Assembly: GCF_000418325.1 (NCBI RefSeq)
Contig: NC_021658.1
Coordinates: 13,930,501-13,994,500 of the forward strand
Direction of reading: 5' to 3'
Length of the DNA stretch: 64,000 nt
Source of the DNA: Sorangium cellulosum So0157-2
Lineage (GTDB): Bacteria; Myxococcota_A; Polyangia; Polyangiales; Polyangiaceae
The position numbers and the translations under genes are program-made. Under the pieces are notes generated by a model, which saw only the letters and a program-made list of their open reading frames with translations, was not told the origin of the DNA and did no database searches. Of this stretch, positions 8,297 to 17,012 are shown one piece after another; position 1 is the stretch's first letter; each line of letters begins with the position of its first letter.

Positions 8297-8629
8297 ATGA
8301 TCCCTCGGGCAATCGCTGCCGCTGCGATGCTGAATCTCGTTTCTGTGCCAGTCTTTGCGCAGCCGGCAACCCGCGGAAGATGCGAGGATGCGTGCGACGC
8401 CGGAACCGAGAGAGTCGAGGCGTTCTGCCGCTTGATTCCAGACAGAGCTCTCCGCGAACGGTGCTGGGTCGCATCGATCTCGTGCAACGCCACATGCAAG
8501 CACGTATGCAGGGGCCGTTCTGCTGGTGAGCCGAGCGCTGGTGCGTACGGCTGGCCTCGCACGCTTGACGCCATGCTGAACAACGTTAGCATGCAGTCAT
8601 GGAAAACGTCTGGGCGGAACGGAAGCTGA
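8297..8629 (+). CDS. Small secreted Cys-rich protein
   Basis: A 110-residue protein starting MIPRAIAAAAMLNLVSVPVF with a clear signal peptide and a likely cleavage after VFA (VFA-QP). The mature part contains about eight cysteines in spaced pairs (CEDACDAG, FCRLIPD, RCWVAS, SCNATCKHVCRG), suggesting disulfide bonds outside the cytoplasm. The ATG at 8297 is preceded by GGGAGG about seven bases upstream. Its 3' end overlaps the next gene by 31 bp in another frame, so the two are probably co-transcribed. No family recognised. Confidence 0.55.
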   Translation: MIPRAIAAAAMLNLVSVPVFAQPATRGRCEDACDAGTERVEAFCRLIPDRALRERCWVASISCNATCKHVCRGRSAGEPSAGAYGWPRTLDAMLNNVSMQSWKTSGRNGS

Positions 8630-8892
8630 CCTTCATCCCGCATGGTTCGGACGAGCGTTTTTTCCTGTTCGTCTGGCTCGGCCGCCCCTATACAGAGCCC
8701 GGGAAGGTCTGGCGGGTGGACCTGGAGATACAGCAGGGGACGGACGAGCCACTGCGGACGCACGCCAGCGGCGACGACTCGATGCAGGCGCTCCAGACGG
8801 CGTTGGCTGCAATTCCAGGTCTGCTCAGTAAGTGGCGGGATCGAGGGAGATTGACATGGGAGGGGTCTGACGGGACGGGGTTCGGGGACTAG
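8599..8892 (+). CDS. Small cytoplasmic protein, perhaps DUF6968-like
   Basis: A 97-residue protein with no signal peptide, beginning MENVWAERKLTFIPHGSDER. The pattern of an N-terminal WAERKLTF strand, a LGRPY turn, a central W and a C-terminal amphipathic helix (DSMQALQTALAAIPGLLSKW) followed by a RGRLTWEG strand recalls small DUF6968-type proteins; this is from memory and uncertain. It overlaps the end of the secreted Cys-rich gene by 31 bp. A secreted protein followed by a small cytoplasmic partner could be an effector/immunity-like arrangement, but nothing in the sequence proves that. Confidence 0.55.
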   Translation: MENVWAERKLTFIPHGSDERFFLFVWLGRPYTEPGKVWRVDLEIQQGTDEPLRTHASGDDSMQALQTALAAIPGLLSKWRDRGRLTWEGSDGTGFGD

Positions 8893-9091
8893 GGACGTCG
8901 CTGGTCTTCCGAAGAGGTCGACGCCAGGACTGGCTACCTGAGCGCAGGTAAACGAAGCGTGACGTAGACTGCGATGTGGTCGCGGCTGCTAGGAACTGCC
9001 GATTCGGAAAGCGTAAGCCGCGACGTGTGGCCGTCCCACACGCGTCCGCCAGGAAGCGAGGATTCGCCGCGGTCGCGATGTCATCCCGTTG

Positions 9092-10729
9092 TTATCTCCG
9101 AGCAGATCTCGAAGCCCGGTTCCGTGGGTTTGCGGCAAGCTTTGTCGCTTTGGCAACGGCCTCCCTGAGCTCTGGCGTTGCGGCCTTACGGCGTCGGTTG
9201 GTGCCGTTGGAGGTCGTCCCGTTCTCCGCGCTCTCTACGCGCAAGCGTTCCAGGAGGAGGGAGGCAGGTTCGTCGTTCGGGTCCTGGGGGACGAGCTCGC
9301 CGCGAAAGGCTTTGGCGAGGATGGCACGATCTAGCGAGGAGTGCCGTAAACAAGCTTCGTCCAGCGTTCGCGCTAACGTATCGATACGCTGCAATAGTGC
9401 CTCAATCTTGCTCACAATCTCGCGTTGTTCGTCGAGCGAAGGTAAAGGCAAAGGGAAGGCGCGAAGGTCCGATAGGTTGATGCCTGCTTGAGCAACTCCC
9501 TTGATGTGCCTAGACAGGAACGCCTGCCCTCCTGGGCTCGCAAGCAGGTACATGACAAAGCGCGGTTCAATGCCTGGAAGTAAGGGGATCATCGCAATTT
9601 CGCGACTGATGTTCATGCCCTTCATGGTATCAGTCGCTACCGCTGTCGCGCCGACGGTGCCGCGTATGGCGATTAGTACCTCGTCGCCTTCAAGGCGCGT
9701 GCGAGCGAACTCGTCTGCGACTTTACGAGCTACACGTTTCAGTGCGGAAATATCAATCTTGAAGCTTTTGATGTCTCCGCAGCGAACGGTTGGGACGCCT
9801 GCAGCGTCCGGATCTCCTGTAAGGACGATGCCGTAAGGAATGCCCCGCGTAGGGTCACAGGCAGCTTCAAGTGGAGTTACTCCCCATCTCTGCTCATGTC
9901 GAGCAGCGAACCATTCCTCGTGCAAATCGTCGATGATCGCCGGATTGGGATCCTCGTACCGCTCCTTCCACCGGTCGTCCCCCGGCACCTTCCCCTTCGC
10001 CCGCATCTTGGCGAGCTCCGCCTCCTCCCATCGCCGCCGCCGCTCGGTGCGGATGCGCTTCAGCAGCTCCTCGGCCGGCTCCACGTCGGGGTTCTTCTCC
10101 CGCCAATCGGCGGTGAGGTCGCCGCGGAAGGCGGCCGCGAGCACCGACTTGCGGAAGCGCTCGAGGAGCGCGGGGATGGCGTTAAGCGCCTCCTTCGCGC
10201 GGCGGCTCTTGGTGGTGAGAGTTTCGATCTGGGTGACGATACGGCGCTGTTCAGCAACTGGCGGAACCGGGACAGGCACGACACGAAGCTGCCCGAGATT
10301 GAGAGTCTTTTGGGCAACTTCCCGCGCATCCATCAAGAGTCTGTGCTGCATCTCCGGTCCGGATAACCATGCCGCGACCCACTTTGCTTCAAGCGGTGGC
10401 TGAATCGATGCACGCGCAAGGGCTCGGGCGATATTTGCCCCGCGTAGATCGGACGGCGCCACAGCAATGCGGCCAATTGTGCCAACAAGCGAGATGAGGA
10501 TCTCTCCGCCCAGGAGTCGTGAGCGAGAGTATGTGTTGTCAACATCCTTGGTAATAGTCCGCATCTGATCGAGAAGGACGGTCCCGTTTTCCAGGTCGCA
10601 AACTCGCACCAGCGGAATTTCACCATCGCCGTCGTCCCCAGGCTGGACAACGCCGTAACAGAGGGGTCGCTCCTCCGATAGGAGTTGAGATAACTCTGCC
10701 CATACCCACCCCGGCGGAAGCTCGCTCAC
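9092..10729 (-). CDS. hsdS: Type I restriction-modification specificity subunit
   Basis: The 545-residue DNA-recognition subunit of a type I R-M enzyme. It has the expected two-fold layout: a first target-recognition domain (about 1-165, starting MSELPPGWVWAELSQLLSEE), a conserved helical spacer (about 170-225, VAEQRRIVTQIETL), a second target-recognition domain (about 285-430) and a second spacer (SLDEQREIVSKIEALLQRID) followed by AKAFRGELVPQDP. The FRGDLT/FRGEL pair marks the two half-repeats. The two domains differ, so the recognised site should be bipartite and asymmetric. The start codon overlaps the hsdM stop by 4 bp, so it is coupled to hsdM. The C-terminus has a low-complexity basic tail. 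Recognition sequence cannot be read from this. Confidence 0.95.
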   Translation of the reverse strand: MSELPPGWVWAELSQLLSEERPLCYGVVQPGDDGDGEIPLVRVCDLENGTVLLDQMRTITKDVDNTYSRSRLLGGEILISLVGTIGRIAVAPSDLRGANIARALARASIQPPLEAKWVAAWLSGPEMQHRLLMDAREVAQKTLNLGQLRVVPVPVPPVAEQRRIVTQIETLTTKSRRAKEALNAIPALLERFRKSVLAAAFRGDLTADWREKNPDVEPAEELLKRIRTERRRRWEEAELAKMRAKGKVPGDDRWKERYEDPNPAIIDDLHEEWFAARHEQRWGVTPLEAACDPTRGIPYGIVLTGDPDAAGVPTVRCGDIKSFKIDISALKRVARKVADEFARTRLEGDEVLIAIRGTVGATAVATDTMKGMNISREIAMIPLLPGIEPRFVMYLLASPGGQAFLSRHIKGVAQAGINLSDLRAFPLPLPSLDEQREIVSKIEALLQRIDTLARTLDEACLRHSSLDRAILAKAFRGELVPQDPNDEPASLLLERLRVESAENGTTSNGTNRRRKAATPELREAVAKATKLAANPRNRASRSARR

Positions 10730-12147
10730 GCCTCCCCCCCCAGCGCCGCCTGCAACCCTTCCATCTCTTGCATCGCCACCCGCAGCTTCTCCATGATCTC
10801 CGCCGCGATCTCCTCCGGCTCCGGCAGCTCACCCTCCCCGTGCACGCTCTCATCCTTCAGCCACGCAATATCAAGGTTATCCCCTCTCCCCTTGATCTCC
10901 TCCCGCGTGAACCTCCGGAACCGCCCCTCTTCCCCCTGATCCTTCCGCTTGCTCTTCCCGTACGGATCGCTCCCGTACGCCTTCTCGAACTCCGCGAAGT
11001 GCTCGCGCGTCAGCGGCGTGCGCTTCCCGAACGACGGCATGTTCGCCCGCATGTCGTACACCCACACCGCCCGGGTGTTCCCGGTGTCCGTCTGCCCGCG
11101 CGTGAAGAACAGCACGTTCGTCTTCACCCCCTGCGCGTAGAAGATCCCGGTCGGCAGCCGCAGGACCGTGTGCAGATCGCACTTGTTCATCAGGTCGCGC
11201 CGCACCTCCGTCCCCACGTTCTCCTCGAAGAGCACGTTGTCCGGCAGCACCACCGCCGCCCTCCCGCCCGGCTTCAGCCCGCGATAGACATGCTGCAAGA
11301 ACGCGATCTGCTTGTTCGACGTCGGGTACGTGAAGTCGTCCCGCGTCGGCAGCCCGCCGCCCTTCTTGGTCCCGAACGGCGGGTTCGTGAGGATCACGTC
11401 CGCCTTCGCGAGCCCGGCCCCCAGGTTGGAGAGCGAGTCCCCGAGCTCCAGCGCGGCCTCGATGTCGTGCAGCATCAGGTTCATCAGCGCGAGCCGGTGC
11501 GCGTCCTGCACCAGCTCGACCCCGTAGAACGCCTTCTTCTTCTGGAAGCGCTGCTCGGCCTCGCTCAGCTGGAACAGCCCGTCCGTCTGCTCCTTGATGT
11601 ACCGGTCCGCCGCGATCAGAAACCCTGCCGTCCCCGCGGCCGGATCCTGCACAAGCTCGCCGGCCGCCGGCTTCACCACGTGCACCATCGCGTCGATGAG
11701 CGGCCGCGGCGTGAAGTACTGCCCGGCGCCCGACTTCTTCTCGGCCGCGTTCTTCTCGAGCAGCCCCTCGTACAGGTCGCCGAGCCCCTCGGTCTTCGCC
11801 GAGTACCAGTCCAGCTCGTCGATCGCGTCGACGAGCTTCTTCAGGTTCCGCGGCTGCGTAAGCATCGTCTGCGCGTTCGCGAAGATCGCCTGCACCCGGC
11901 CAGAGCCCCGCGTGCCGAGGTGAAGCAGGAGCTCCCGGTAGAACGTGAGCTGCTCGACGCCGTCCCTCGCCTCGAGGTCGCCCCAGCGGTACCCCTTGGG
12001 CAAGAGCTTCTCCTGCTCGGTCTCCTTCATCATCTTGAGAAAGAGCAGGTAAGTCAGCTCGGTGACGTACTGGTGGTAGGTGATGCCGTCGTCGCGGAGG
12101 ACGTGGCAGAGGTTCCAGAGCTTCTGGACGATATCCTGGGTGGTCAT
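10726..12147 (-). CDS. hsdM: Type I restriction-modification DNA methyltransferase subunit
   Basis: The 473-residue adenine-N6 methyltransferase subunit. The start at 12147 (MTTQDIVQKLWNLCHVLRDD) is the standard HsdM beginning; a longer upstream frame only adds Arg/Pro/Ser-rich sequence. The N-terminal helical domain (about 1-130) is followed by the S-adenosylmethionine site DPAAGTAGFL and the catalytic NPPFGTKKGG motif (the N-P-P-F of N6-adenine methylases). It would modify host DNA with HsdS and form the R2M2S restriction complex with HsdR. It overlaps hsdS by 4 bp (ATGA). hsdR is on the same strand upstream but is separated from it by two opposite-strand genes, so hsdM-hsdS probably has its own promoter in 12148-12388. 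Confidence 0.96.
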   Translation of the reverse strand: MTTQDIVQKLWNLCHVLRDDGITYHQYVTELTYLLFLKMMKETEQEKLLPKGYRWGDLEARDGVEQLTFYRELLLHLGTRGSGRVQAIFANAQTMLTQPRNLKKLVDAIDELDWYSAKTEGLGDLYEGLLEKNAAEKKSGAGQYFTPRPLIDAMVHVVKPAAGELVQDPAAGTAGFLIAADRYIKEQTDGLFQLSEAEQRFQKKKAFYGVELVQDAHRLALMNLMLHDIEAALELGDSLSNLGAGLAKADVILTNPPFGTKKGGGLPTRDDFTYPTSNKQIAFLQHVYRGLKPGGRAAVVLPDNVLFEENVGTEVRRDLMNKCDLHTVLRLPTGIFYAQGVKTNVLFFTRGQTDTGNTRAVWVYDMRANMPSFGKRTPLTREHFAEFEKAYGSDPYGKSKRKDQGEEGRFRRFTREEIKGRGDNLDIAWLKDESVHGEGELPEPEEIAAEIMEKLRVAMQEMEGLQAALGGEA

Positions 12148-12388
12148 GGCGCGGGCGCTCGGAAGCGATTGGTACGCCGAGCCGGCGAAGAGATCCACAG
12201 GGTCGTGCAGGCGGGACGGCGCGCCGGGCTCATCGCTCGTGGGGGGCGACGGCGACGCGAGGCGGCAGCGCGACGAGAGGCGGCGGGAAGGCGCTGGCCG
12301 GTTACGCGCGCCTCGTCGCGCGCAGGACCGAGAGGCGACGGATGTGCGCTGCCGCCCCCGCGGGCGTGCGCGTGCTACCTTCCAGGCC

Positions 12389-12694
12389 ATGAAGTCGGTC
12401 GTCGATGTCGCGAAAGACCTGGCCCTGGCCCACAAGAGAGCCGACCCGGACATCCAGCAGATCTGGATGATCGAGGATCCGGCGGGCAGCGAGGTTCGCC
12501 TGCTCGAGGTCTCTGGCTCCGTGGGCAACGTCGGTGCCATCATGCCCTTCCGCTTCAACGCTCGTCCCCCGGACGTGCCCTACCCCTCGGTCGTCATCCT
12601 GCTCAGCCCCGAGGAGAAAACCCAGCTCGATCGCAACGAGCTGGAGCTCCCCGCGATCTGGGGTGCTTCCCCGAAGCTCGTCCAGATCGCGTGA
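12389..12694 (+). CDS. Small protein of unknown function inside the type I R-M locus
   Basis: A 101-residue protein starting MKSVVDVAKDLALAHKRADP with no signal or membrane segment. It has a helix, then a strand-rich middle (IQQIWMIEDPAGSEVRLLEV, then a GNVGAIMPFRFN segment) and a C-terminal segment (SVVILLSPEEKTQL). It is divergent from hsdM and only 9 bp upstream of the larger partner at 12704, so the two form an operon facing hsdR. No family recognised. Its position within a restriction locus makes a defence or regulatory role possible, but that is inference from context alone. Confidence 0.6.
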   Translation: MKSVVDVAKDLALAHKRADPDIQQIWMIEDPAGSEVRLLEVSGSVGNVGAIMPFRFNARPPDVPYPSVVILLSPEEKTQLDRNELELPAIWGASPKLVQIA

Positions 12695-12703
12695 GCTGAG
12701 CGC

Positions 12704-13348
12704 ATGGCAGCAGACATCGAGAAGCTCCTGCGCCGGTGGCTCAGCCAGACGGAGGCGGAGCTCAACGCCACACCCGCGGATGTCGCGCGCTGTCAGGCCG
12801 CCTTCGTCAACCTCAAACAGCACGTCGAAGAGCTCCTGGGGAGCTACTTCCCGCCGATCAAGCTCTCCGCGAGGCTGTGGTCCGATGCGCTGCTCCGACA
12901 AGCGGACGCAGATCTTCATGCGGCCGAGGCGCTCGCCCGAGAAGGCGGATCGGCCTCGGTGCTCTGCATGCTGCTGCAGATGGTCTTCGAGAAGCTCGCG
13001 AAGGCGGCGCTGGCGCGGTTCGATGCGCAGTGCTTCATCGCCTTCCGGGTGTCACACGCCGCCGCTTCGCGGCTCGTGAGCACCATCAAGAACCACGGCG
13101 CCTTCGTCGACCTTCGCTACAAGTGGAGGGACGTGCTGCCCCTCGTCCAGGCCCTCGAGCGGGCACACCCCGCGCTCGCACGAGGAGGGCCTCACCTGGA
13201 GTACCCGTGGGAGGCCGGCGACCGGATGGGCTTACCGGAGGAGCTGCCGATCGTTCGACAGTTCGATGATCCGCTGGATCCCAAGGGACCGCGGCTGCTC
13301 CGCTTTGCGCGCGAGCTGCACGACCGCTTCGACGAGCTGTTCCCTTGA
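12704..13348 (+). CDS. Helical HEPN-like protein inside the type I R-M locus
   Basis: A 214-residue, mostly helical protein starting MAADIEKLLRRWLSQTEAEL. The middle (about 60-110) has a helix pattern like HEPN domains: DALLRQADADLHAAEALARE, then MLLQMVFEKLAKAALARF, resembling the substrate-binding/AbiV-type HEPN helix pair. A strict R-x(4-6)-H ribonuclease motif is not seen; the closest is FRVSH near residue 128, so it may be a non-catalytic HEPN-like protein. It lies 9 bp after the small gene at 12389 and ends 20 bp before the hsdR stop, convergent with it. HEPN proteins are common toxins and nucleases in defence loci; here function remains a guess. Confidence 0.55.
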   Translation: MAADIEKLLRRWLSQTEAELNATPADVARCQAAFVNLKQHVEELLGSYFPPIKLSARLWSDALLRQADADLHAAEALAREGGSASVLCMLLQMVFEKLAKAALARFDAQCFIAFRVSHAAASRLVSTIKNHGAFVDLRYKWRDVLPLVQALERAHPALARGGPHLEYPWEAGDRMGLPEELPIVRQFDDPLDPKGPRLLRFARELHDRFDELFP

Positions 13349-13368
13349 GCCCGCCGGCCGCGCACCGC

Positions 13369-16300
13369 TCACCCCGCGCTCCGCCAGATCTCCTCCCGCA
13401 GATCCCCCAGCACCTCCTCGATCTTCCCCTCGAACACCTTGTCGAGGTGCTTGGACCCGCCGTGCGACCGGAACGCCTCGCCCTCGTCGAGCACCTTCCG
13501 GTCGACGACCTTCTCCTTCTTGAGCTGCCCCCCGATGCGCCGCAGCCAGTCGCGCTGCGGCGTCGTCCAGCTCCGGCTCGCCAGGATCCGCTGCAAGGCG
13601 CGGTCGACCCGCTCGTCGTACGCCACGAGCGCGTCCCCGAGCGCCGCCTGCCGGATGTAGCCGACGATCGACGCGGCGATGTCGGCGTTCGTCTTCTGCC
13701 GCCACGCCTGCTGCAGCGCCGCCTCGGTGTAGCCCTTCGCGTCGAGCGAAAGCTGCAGCTCCCGGAGCTGCGCCCGCGTCAGCTCCCGCGGCCGCTGCGT
13801 GACCACCACGAGCGCCGGGATCTTGTTCATGTTCTCGCGCAGGAAGGCGGTGAACCCGTCGAGGTAGTCCTCGGGCCGCTCGCCCTTGCCATAGCCGACC
13901 TCCGTGCGGACCAGCCGATCCGTGCCCTCGTGCACGTAGAGCGGCCGCCCGTCGCCGGAGGGGCCGTCGAGCACCGAGACGACGTACTCGTGCTCCTGGA
14001 ACCACCGCGCCGCCTGCTCCACCGTCTGCCGCTTGAGCAGGCCGCACAGCTCCTTCGGCGGCATCCCGGCGATGCCCTCGAACCGGCCGAGCGCCTCGCC
14101 CTTCAGCGTGTGGCGCCGCCGCTGGAGCTTGCCGATGAGCTGATCGAGCACCACCTGCCGCGCCTCGGCGTCGGCCAGCGTCGTGAGCTCCCGGACGAGC
14201 TGATGAAACGAGAGGTTCGGCGCCGGGACGACCGGCTTCATCTCGGTGTACCGCTCCAGCGCGGCGTACAGGTCCACGGCGTCGAAGATGCGAAAGACCG
14301 TCTTCTCGATGTCCGGGCAGAGGCGCGTCGCCCGGCCGAGCATCTGCTCGTAGAGGATGCGGCTCTTCACCCGCCGCAGAAACACGATGTTCGCGATCCT
14401 CGGCACGTCGATGCCCGTCGTGAGCAGGTCGACGGTGACGGCGACGTTGGGCAGGCGCTCGTTCTTGAAGCGGCGGATGAGCTGCAGCGGCTGGTCGGCC
14501 GCGCCCGTGATCTTGAGCACCGCGTCGTCGTCGATGCCGCCGTACCTCGCCGCAAACGCCTCCTTCAGCAAACGCACGACCATGTCGGCGTGCGTGTCGG
14601 TGGCGGCGAAGATCAGCGTCTTGCCGTCGCCCCTCGGATCGAGGTGCTGCGCGAGCGCGTCGCACACCACGCGGTTGAACGCCTCGGTGATCACCCGCTT
14701 GTTGAAGCCCTCGATGTCGATCTTCACCTCGTCCTCGAGGTGAATCAGGTCGAGCTGCTGCGTGCCCGGGTCGAAGACGCTCACCTGCTCGCCCTTGGCC
14801 CAGCGGATCCCGCGCTCGGCGAGCTCGGTGACGATGCGGACCGGCAGCTCGTGGTCGACGAGGCAGCCATCGATGACCGCCTCGCGGTACGAGTAGCGGA
14901 ACGTCGGCTCGCCGAAGATCTCCGTCGTGTGCAGGGCCGGCGTCGCGGTGAGCCCGATCTTCACCGCGTCGAAGTGGTCGAGGATGCGCCGGTACTTCGA
15001 GATGTAGTCGTCGAGATCGCGGAAGCCGAGCTCCGCGTCGCTCATCTCCCGGTCGAGCCCGTAGCCGCGGTGGCACTCGTCCACCACGAGGCAGTCGTAC
15101 TGATCGACCGGCGGCGTCTCGCCGGCCTCCGACGGGTAGAGGATGCGCTTGACCATGCCCTGCACGGTCGCGATGTGGAGCTTCGTGTCGGGATCGGGCC
15201 TCTGATCCTTGAGCTCCTTGAGGTCGAAGATCTGCGCGAACGTCTGGAGGTTCTCGAGCTTCGTGTCCTTGAAGGCGTTCGCGGTCTGCTCGCCGAGGGC
15301 GCTCCGGTCGACGAGGAACAGCACGCGCCGGAACCGCCGGGTCTTGAGCAGCCGGTAGACGAGCCCGATCGCCGTCCTCGTCTTGCCCGTGCCCGTCGCC
15401 ATCGCGACGAGGCAGGTGGTCTGCCCGGCCTCGATCGCGCGCTCGACGGCCTGGATGGCGCGGACCTGGTAATCGCGCAGCCCTAGGTACTCCGTGGGCT
15501 CGCTCCGGAGCCTGTCGTGCGCGGTCTCGACGTCCTGCTTCAGCAGCGCGGCGAGGCCCTCGGGCGAATACCAGCCCGGCAGGGCGCGCGCGTGGTTCTC
15601 GTCGCGCCGCGCGTCGCGGAACCAGATGCCGCTCTTCTCGGCGATCTGCTTGAGGTAAGGGCGGCCGTTCGTGGCGAAGAGGAACGGGATCTTGTACCGG
15701 TCCTTCCCCCAGGGGCCGCCGGGCGGCGCCGCGCCGTCCGCCGCGCCGAAGCCGCGGCTGTAGCGCTTGGCCTGCTCGATGGCGCCGGCCACGTCCTTGC
15801 GCTTGCGCTTCGCCTCGACCACGGCCGCCGCCTCGAGCCCGAGGAAGAGCACGTAGTCCGCCGGGCCGTTCGCGGTCGGCCACTCGGCGATCGCCAGGTT
15901 CTTCCCCTTCTGCGGCCTGGCCCCGCGCTCGTGGCTGAGCCGCTCCGAGTCGACCTCCCACCCAGCGTCCCGGAGCTGCGCGTCGATGAGCCGCCGCGTG
16001 GCGGCCTCGTCGAGGTGAACCGCCTGCGCCGCCTCCGCGGCGCGGTCGACCGTCGCCTGGAGGACCTCGGGCGGCGCGGCCGCGGCCTGGGCCTGCAGGG
16101 CGGCGAGCTCGGCCGCGAGCTGCGCCTTCTGGCGCTCGAACGCCTCGACGTCCTTCGCCCGCTTCTGCTCGACCTCCGTGGCGAGCGCCTCCCAGAGCGC
16201 CCGGTCCTCGGCCTCCTTCAGGGCGCGCTGCTCCGCCGTGAGCCGCTTCCTGGCCTCCTCCTCGGCCGCGGCGCGGACGGCCTCGATGTCGACCTTGCTC

Positions 16301-16797
16301 CTCGCCAGCTCGTCCCGCAGCCGCGTGAGCTCCGCGGCGAGCGCGGCGTCGTCCTTCGCGGCCGGGCCGGGAGGCGGCACGAACGGGCCCGGGTCGAACT
16401 TCCGGTGGTTCCCGAACGAGCGCTGGAACCAGACGGCGAGCTCGCGCGCCATCCTGAGCTGGTGCAGCGCCTCGCGGTGGTCGCCCTGGAGCTCGTGGGC
16501 CGCCCTGTTGCCGGCCATGCGAAGGTCGTGAAAGAGCTGCCGCGCGGTGGCGTCGAGCGCGCCCCGGTCGCGGAGCCGGTTGAGCAAGGAAGCCTGGCTC
16601 TCCTCGGGCGAGAGATAGAGCCCGAGCCGCGCGGCGGCGCGCTGGGCGAGGAGCTCGCCGAACTGCCGCAGCTTCACCAGGCAGGTGTTCGGATCCTCGG
16701 CGAAGTACCGCTCCGCCTGCGTGCCCACGACGACGAGGCGCGGGTCGTGGTGGCCAAGGAAGGCGAAGTTCGGCGATGGAGTGAGCGGTGCGGTCAT
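13369..16797 (-). CDS. hsdR: Type I restriction endonuclease subunit R
   Basis: A 1142-residue motor/nuclease subunit. Residues about 1-140 look like a DUF4145 domain (NFAFLGHHDPRLVVVGTQAE...); a coiled-coil-like region follows (about 150-240). The HSDR_N nuclease part (about 255-390) has an Asp in ADYVLFLG and E-A-K in AAVVEAKRKRKDV, the PD-(D/E)XK site. The SF2 helicase core has Walker A (MATGTGKTRTAIG) and the Walker B variant DECHRGYG, with later helicase motifs such as QMLGRATRL. It would translocate and cleave unmodified DNA with HsdM and HsdS. The gene is upstream of hsdM on the same strand but is separated from it by two opposite-strand genes. Confidence 0.95.
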   Translation of the reverse strand: MTAPLTPSPNFAFLGHHDPRLVVVGTQAERYFAEDPNTCLVKLRQFGELLAQRAAARLGLYLSPEESQASLLNRLRDRGALDATARQLFHDLRMAGNRAAHELQGDHREALHQLRMARELAVWFQRSFGNHRKFDPGPFVPPPGPAAKDDAALAAELTRLRDELARSKVDIEAVRAAAEEEARKRLTAEQRALKEAEDRALWEALATEVEQKRAKDVEAFERQKAQLAAELAALQAQAAAAPPEVLQATVDRAAEAAQAVHLDEAATRRLIDAQLRDAGWEVDSERLSHERGARPQKGKNLAIAEWPTANGPADYVLFLGLEAAAVVEAKRKRKDVAGAIEQAKRYSRGFGAADGAAPPGGPWGKDRYKIPFLFATNGRPYLKQIAEKSGIWFRDARRDENHARALPGWYSPEGLAALLKQDVETAHDRLRSEPTEYLGLRDYQVRAIQAVERAIEAGQTTCLVAMATGTGKTRTAIGLVYRLLKTRRFRRVLFLVDRSALGEQTANAFKDTKLENLQTFAQIFDLKELKDQRPDPDTKLHIATVQGMVKRILYPSEAGETPPVDQYDCLVVDECHRGYGLDREMSDAELGFRDLDDYISKYRRILDHFDAVKIGLTATPALHTTEIFGEPTFRYSYREAVIDGCLVDHELPVRIVTELAERGIRWAKGEQVSVFDPGTQQLDLIHLEDEVKIDIEGFNKRVITEAFNRVVCDALAQHLDPRGDGKTLIFAATDTHADMVVRLLKEAFAARYGGIDDDAVLKITGAADQPLQLIRRFKNERLPNVAVTVDLLTTGIDVPRIANIVFLRRVKSRILYEQMLGRATRLCPDIEKTVFRIFDAVDLYAALERYTEMKPVVPAPNLSFHQLVRELTTLADAEARQVVLDQLIGKLQRRRHTLKGEALGRFEGIAGMPPKELCGLLKRQTVEQAARWFQEHEYVVSVLDGPSGDGRPLYVHEGTDRLVRTEVGYGKGERPEDYLDGFTAFLRENMNKIPALVVVTQRPRELTRAQLRELQLSLDAKGYTEAALQQAWRQKTNADIAASIVGYIRQAALGDALVAYDERVDRALQRILASRSWTTPQRDWLRRIGGQLKKEKVVDRKVLDEGEAFRSHGGSKHLDKVFEGKIEEVLGDLREEIWRSAG

Positions 16798-17012
16798 CGG
16801 CTTACGCGTCGCGGGTGGATCCGTTCATGGAACACCAGTCGACAGCTCGATGGGAAGCGCAACAGGCGGGGTGAGGCGCCGCCGCGGTCTACTGACTCCG
16901 TGGAGCTACATCAGCGCCGCAGGCGGGCAAACGTACGCATCGTCCACCTGCACGAGGGTGCAGGCGTCCATGAGCAGGAGCACCTACCCTGGTCCGTTCG
17001 CGTTGCCACGAA

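Noticed and set aside
8974..9168. Small plus-strand frame before hsdS
   Set aside because: No ribosome site, no domain, and it overlaps the hsdS 3' end.
10768..12699. Long open frame on the plus strand opposite hsdM
   Set aside because: The hsdM motifs (DPAAGTAGF, NPPFG) are on the minus strand, and the plus-strand product is Arg/Leu/His-rich without domains, as expected for the complement of a high-GC gene.
13345..15486. Long plus-strand frame opposite hsdR
   Set aside because: It is the antisense of the helicase-coding sequence and has no signal, start site or family match.
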